Shown here piece after piece: positions 29,644 to 32,210 of a stretch of 32,210 nt of DNA. Position numbers and translations under genes: made by a program. The DNA is from Natrinema hispanicum (GTDB lineage: Archaea; Halobacteriota; Halobacteria; Halobacteriales; Natrialbaceae), in the NCBI RefSeq assembly GCF_900111485.1, contig NZ_FOIC01000031.1, positions 1 to 32,210 on the forward strand, given 5' to 3'. Within the stretch, counting starts at the first letter, position 1. Every line of letters starts with the position of its first letter. The notes under the pieces were generated by a model that was given only the letters and a program-made list of their open reading frames with translations, did no database searches and had not been told where the DNA came from.

Positions 29644-30082
29644 CGATGAGAGAGAAGACGCGAGGGTTCTCGAGGGGCCGTCCACCACCAATGACCATGT
29701 ATCCCCACTTCACTGACCACTAACTTTAACTTTTGCAGGTTACGGTGGGTGCTGACGGGATCCACGTGACCGAGGTGCATGCAGTCTGTGGTAGGAAGAC
29801 GGTACAGGCAGGCAGTCAGACGGGTTGCTGCCCCGAGTGCTCGGCGCTCGGCGGGGCGGTCACGGGGACACCGGACCTCTCTGATAGGAGCCTGGATCAT
29901 ACGGACTCCTGTCAGTCAGTGCCGGCCGACCGCGACCGGTCTGCGATCCCACCGGGACAGCGGGACAGCAGACCGGAGCAGTCCACCACGCCTGTCACTG
30001 ATCGAGGGTGCGGACTCGAGGGAGAGGGCGGTGGACGCTCGGGAAACGAAAGCTGCCGGAAAACACGCGGATGGTTTCGAAC
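29644..30082. other. intergenic region carrying repeat copy B
   Basis: A 439-bp gap between the DUF7344-like gene and the small zinc protein gene. Apart from the promoter of the former and the hairpin repeat at 29897-29976, I see no convincing gene. Several open frames exist on both strands but are explained by high GC content. Confidence 0.5.
29897..29976. repeat. dispersed hairpin-rich intergenic repeat, copy B
   Basis: About 80 nt matching copy A at 9457-9534 in the same order: TCATACGGAC, GTCAGTGCCGGCCG, CGGGACAGCG and GACAGCAG. Its ends are imperfectly complementary (CGGACTCCTGTC against GACAGCAGACCGG), and the middle GACCGCGACC/GGTCTGCGATC can form an inner stem. It may be a mobile miniature element or a structured RNA. 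Confidence 0.6.
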
Positions 30083-30244
30083 TTATTCGCCGGGGAGATG
30101 GCCGCCGGATTGCATCTCCCGATATGTCGTACAGGACGGGCAGCCATGGACGATATCACCGTTATCACCGAAGACGCGAGCGAACTGCTGTGTGACGTGT
30201 GTCCCACAGTTTCGGCATCGAGCGCCTGCTGTCGACGATTCCAT
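30083..30244 (-). CDS. small zinc protein, DUF7563-like (53 aa)
   Basis: It starts MESSTAGARCRNCGTHVTQQ with Cys10/Cys13 and later Cys35/Cys38 in GCPSCTTYREM. FARVFGDNGDIVHGCP is the FxRVFG...CP pattern that marks the haloarchaeal DUF7563 mini zinc fingers (from memory). The ATG at 30244 was chosen because family members begin just before the first Cys pair; ATGs at 30274 and 30319 are in frame. Stand-alone; no operon partner is seen. Function unknown. Confidence 0.7.
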   Translation of the reverse strand: MESSTAGARCRNCGTHVTQQFARVFGDNGDIVHGCPSCTTYREMQSGGHLPGE

Positions 30245-30915
30245 GGGTTTCCAGTCGTGTTGTTTGGCGTTCATGGGTTTGGGGGTGTACGCGGACGCGT
30301 ATCGATGATCTCGCCACACGCGGAACCAGTCGCGCTCAGTCCCGATGCAGCGACGAGACCGTTCAGCCAGCCCGATACCCGTCCGGACATCGTCGTATCG
30401 AGGGGAGCAAACGCGAATAAAGGACGTTGACTGTTCATAAGCGACGTTGGTCTAGAGAGCAGGGAAACAACCTCTTGCTGGCCGATATCGGTCAGTAGCA
30501 GGGGTATACCCGAAGTGTCGCCGAAGACTCGTCGTTCGACCTCAATCCGAATTCAGCTGTATTGGCGTTCATTCAGTGAGCAAACGCGTTGTTGCCGATG
30601 GCAGGACGGTGTTGAAAGCTGTAGTTTCCGCCTCGAAATGCGATCTTACGTCGTGGAACGAAGTGGCGGCAGTTTGTAAGGTACATCGTTATAAAATACC
30701 ACTATCGCTTACCGATCCTTGTGTCGGAATGTAACCGTGGTATCCCCGGCAGTGGTGGTCCAGTGATACTGTGGGCTGTCCGTACGGTGGGTTCGCCGGA
30801 TGATCTCGGCGGCTCTCACGTCCGGTGACGGCCGGCAGTATCTCGGCCCTCTCGAATCGGCACCTCTCCCAAAGAGCGAACAGACACGCCCCGTCTATGA
30901 CGGGTGATCACAATC
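30245..30915. other. long intergenic region with strong TATA-like box and hairpin
   Basis: A 671-bp gap. TTATAAAATA at 30689-30698 is a good TATA-like box. A GTG at 30721, about 27 nt downstream, opens a 35-codon frame starting MSECNRGIPGSGGPVILWAV and ending at 30828; it might be a leaderless small gene, or the box may serve an untranslated RNA or a long leader of the regulator gene. The stem CCCGTC-TAT-GACGGG at 30890-30904 lies just before the regulator start. Nothing else is supported. Confidence 0.4.
30890..30904 (+). promoter_or_regulatory. short perfect inverted repeat before the wHTH gene
   Basis: CCCGTCTATGACGGG has 6-bp arms and a 3-nt centre and ends 11 nt before the ATG at 30916. 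It could be an autoregulatory operator or a leader hairpin. Confidence 0.35.
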
Positions 30916-31248
30916 ATGTCAACACAAGCGAGTAACACCCGATCGGAATCGACCGCCGATCCAGCGGCCCAACTCGACGTCCTCGGGGACGACTGTGCCC
31001 GGACGATCCTCATCGCAACGAGCGAAGGGCCGAAGACGGCAAAGGAACTGACCGAACGAACGGAGAGTTCGTCGGCAACGGTGTACCGACGAATCAACAA
31101 TCTCCTCGAGAGCGATCTCATCGAAGAATGCGTGCGATTCGAAGACGACGGCTCACATACGACCGCCTACGAGTCGACCGTCGACGTCCTTCGCGTCCGA
31201 ATCGACGCGGACGGCATTAACGTCGCGGTGGCAGAGAGCGACGGCTGA
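30916..31248 (+). CDS. ArsR-like winged-helix regulator (110 aa)
   Basis: It begins MSTQASNTRSESTADPAAQL. The wHTH spans about 20-75: LDVLGDDCARTILIATSEGP, then TAKELTERTESSSATVYRRINNLLESDLIEE, followed by a wing and strand (TTAYESTVDVLRVRIDADGINVAV). Domain layout and length parallel the regulator at 4518-4865, including the T-x-YRR recognition helix, so both belong to one haloarchaeal family. Unlike that gene, it has no coupled membrane protein. A GTG at 30904 is an alternative start but lies in the inverted repeat. Confidence 0.85.
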   Translation: MSTQASNTRSESTADPAAQLDVLGDDCARTILIATSEGPKTAKELTERTESSSATVYRRINNLLESDLIEECVRFEDDGSHTTAYESTVDVLRVRIDADGINVAVAESDG

Positions 31249-31285
31249 CCGCCGACGAACGTATTACCGACGCGATAGCTATCCG

Positions 31286-31306
31286 GTTGCTGTCTCAACC
31301 AGCAAC
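31286..31306 (+). terminator. possible hairpin after the wHTH gene
   Basis: GTTGCTG and CAGCAAC (7-bp arms, 7-nt loop) lie about 40 nt after the stop at 31248. There is no downstream T-run, so a terminator role is uncertain. Confidence 0.3.
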
Positions 31307-31436
31307 GTTGCCTGGACGAGATCCCCCTCGAGCGCCGTCACAACGGTCCCGCTGCCGATCGAGTGACTGTCACGAGAAGCCGCAGTTACGCTCGAGTAAC
31401 ACAGTGTAAACGGACGGAAGGGTCACTGTATGATAC

Positions 31437-31451
31437 GGATAACAAATATCC
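31437..31451 (+). promoter_or_regulatory. TATA-like box overlapped by an inverted repeat, PadR gene promoter
   Basis: GGATA-ACAAA-TATCC at 31437-31451 contains an AT-rich core about 35 nt before the ATG at 31482. The overlap of a dyad with the likely TATA element suits autorepression by the encoded PadR-like protein. Confidence 0.4.
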
Positions 31452-31481
31452 ACTCAGTGGAACGGTCTGTGTGATTGAGCA

Positions 31482-31757
31482 ATGCACGATCTGACCGGCT
31501 TCCAGCGCGACCTGCTGTACGTGATCGCAGGAGCTGACCGCCCGTCGGGGCAGACCGTCAAAGACGAGGTCGAGAAATATTACAGCTCGGAGATAAATCA
31601 CGGGCGGTTGTACCCGAATCTCGATACGCTCGTGAACAAAGAGCTGGTCGAGAAAGGACAGCTCGACAGACGAACGAACTACTATGCGATCACCGATGCC
31701 GGTCGAGAACAGATCGAAGCTCGTCGGGAGTGGGAGGAACAGTACGTCGACTTTTAG
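31482..31757 (+). CDS. PadR-family transcriptional regulator (91 aa)
   Basis: It starts MHDLTGFQRDLLYVIAGADR, the typical opening of haloarchaeal PadR proteins. The winged helix follows: SGQTVKDEVEKYYSSEINHGRLYPNLDTLVNKELVEKG (helices and recognition element), wing QLDRRTNYYAITDAGREQIEARREW. Single-domain length is usual for archaeal members. It presumably dimerises and represses nearby or own transcription; no target gene is apparent because the transposon follows directly. Confidence 0.92.
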   Translation: MHDLTGFQRDLLYVIAGADRPSGQTVKDEVEKYYSSEINHGRLYPNLDTLVNKELVEKGQLDRRTNYYAITDAGREQIEARREWEEQYVDF

Positions 31758-31865
31758 ATCGGACGCTCGGGAAGCCGATGCTAGATCCGCGAGTAACGCG
31801 GCAGCAACAGTGCTAGGACGGCTGCCCTCGCTGAGCCGCTCGTGGCGGTAACACAGGCTTGACAT

Positions 31866-31906
31866 CCTCCTCCGCCTGAAGGCGGAGGAATCCCAAGGTT
31901 GGGATA
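31866..31906 (-). ncRNA. possible 3' end of the TnpB guide (omega) RNA scaffold
   Basis: The two hairpins directly after the tnpB stop (31891-31904 and 31868-31889, minus-strand reading) lie where omega RNA scaffolds overlap the right end of IS200/IS605 elements. The guide would come from host sequence to the left of about 31860. Inferred from position and structure only. Confidence 0.4.
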
Positions 31907-32210
31907 TTACGGTTTGCAGTCCACCACCTCTCGTTGCGGTTGGAATCCGCAGGAGAGGTCATACAGGTAGACTCCGGGCTGTGCCAACCAGCCGGTACTC
32001 CTATCCCCACCCAAACCGGGCGCAGACTCAGAGTTACTTTCTTCGTTGATGCCGAGACAGATGTTCTCCGCCCCGTTCACATCAGCGTTGAACGCCGCGT
32101 CACACGACTCGCACACATACAACCCGCGTTCAACACGCTGACCGTCGTCTTCCCTACCGCACACGCAACACGTCTTGCTCGTGTCCCGTTCGGACACTTC
32201 TACGACTTCA
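31907..32210 (-). CDS. tnpB: TnpB (OrfB) RNA-guided nuclease homologue, C-terminal part
   Basis: About 101 C-terminal residues, in frame to the window edge. The zinc ribbon SKTCCVCGREDDGQRVERGL followed by YVCESCDAAFNADVNGAENI is the diagnostic TnpB block: Cys pairs CxxC and CxxC, then the last RuvC aspartate in ADVNGAENI. The stretch after it (GLGGDRSTGWLAQPGVYLYD) is the usual haloarchaeal tail. The other RuvC residues lie outside the window. The stop is TAA at 31907. Intact in the visible part. TnpB cleaves DNA guided by an RNA from the element's right end. Confidence 0.88.
   Translation of the reverse strand, partial: EVVEVSERDTSKTCCVCGREDDGQRVERGLYVCESCDAAFNADVNGAENICLGINEESNSESAPGLGGDRSTGWLAQPGVYLYDLSCGFQPQREVVDCKP

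Larger units (their letters stand above)
31855..32210 (-). mobile_element. IS200/IS605-group element, right-end part (IS1341-type possible)
   Basis: The element runs off the window. On the minus strand the TnpB gene ends at 31907 and is followed by two hairpins: TTGGGA/TCCCAA at 31891-31904 and a 9-bp stem TCCTCCGCC/GGCGGAGGA with loop TGAA (31868-31889). Subterminal hairpins at this position are characteristic of the right end of the IS200/IS605 group in haloarchaea. Whether a TnpA gene accompanies it cannot be seen. Confidence 0.75.

Noticed and set aside
30736-30790. Third copy of the dispersed intergenic repeat on the minus strand
   Set aside because: Shares only TACGGAC and a loose CACTG/CCGG pattern; the ordered blocks of the two good copies are missing.
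1-32210. tRNA or rRNA genes
   Set aside because: No cloverleaf-like segment with TTCGANNC context or conserved rRNA stretches was found by reading both strands.

Overview
The window comes from a haloarchaeon, most likely of the Natrialbales (Natrinema/Haloterrigena-like). The proteins are strongly acidic, most promoters have a TATA-like box about 28-34 nt before the start codon (largely leaderless genes), stop and start codons overlap as ATGA within operons, and the hexamer CTCGAG is very frequent over most of the window. The genus cannot be fixed from sequence reading alone.

Region 1 (1-4.2 kb) is an accessory island. It opens with the truncated start of an IS5-family element on the minus strand, followed by a 66-aa leftward gene. 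A promoter region with repeats and a 12-bp palindrome separates this from a very compact rightward operon of six genes (112, 151, 43, 290, 246 and 295 aa). The 290-aa protein looks like a Cas7/Csm3-type RAMP and the 295-aa protein like a two-loop Cas5-type RAMP. There is no CRISPR array and no cas1, cas2, cas3, cas6 or cas10. This fits the array-less, highly derived class 1 module predicted in Haloarchaea (HRAMP), whose function is unknown. CTCGAG is almost absent here, suggesting transfer.

Region 2 (4.2-9.4 kb) is respiratory core. A wHTH regulator and a membrane protein run leftward, then a coupled ba3-type cytochrome oxidase operon runs rightward (small subunit, CuA subunit II, subunit I, small subunit), followed by a separately promoted small membrane protein, an alpha/beta hydrolase and a zinc-ribbon protein.

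Region 3 (9.4-19.4 kb) holds a 45-aa protein coupled to a tyrosine-recombinase-like protein lacking its nucleophile. It converges on a nine-gene Mrp/Mnh cation:proton antiporter operon on the minus strand: E (with universal-stress domain), F, G, A C-terminal part, B, C and three large NuoL/M/N-like subunits.

Region 4 (19.4-26.2 kb) mixes metabolism and surface genes: a [2Fe-2S] thioredoxin-like ferredoxin with a small coupled upstream ORF, a zinc-ribbon protein, dihydroorotate dehydrogenase, a Tat-exported protein with a Gly-His tetrapeptide repeat, a dihydroorotase/allantoinase-type amidohydrolase and an NAD-sugar epimerase.

Region 5 (26.2-32.2 kb) is regulator-rich and gene-poor: a membrane-tethered wHTH with a short upstream ORF, an exported hyperacidic repeat protein, a DUF7344-like regulator, a DUF7563-like zinc protein, an ArsR-like wHTH and a PadR-like regulator. 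It ends in the 3' part of a TnpB gene with its hairpin-containing right end. A structured intergenic repeat occurs at about 9.46 kb and again at 29.9 kb.
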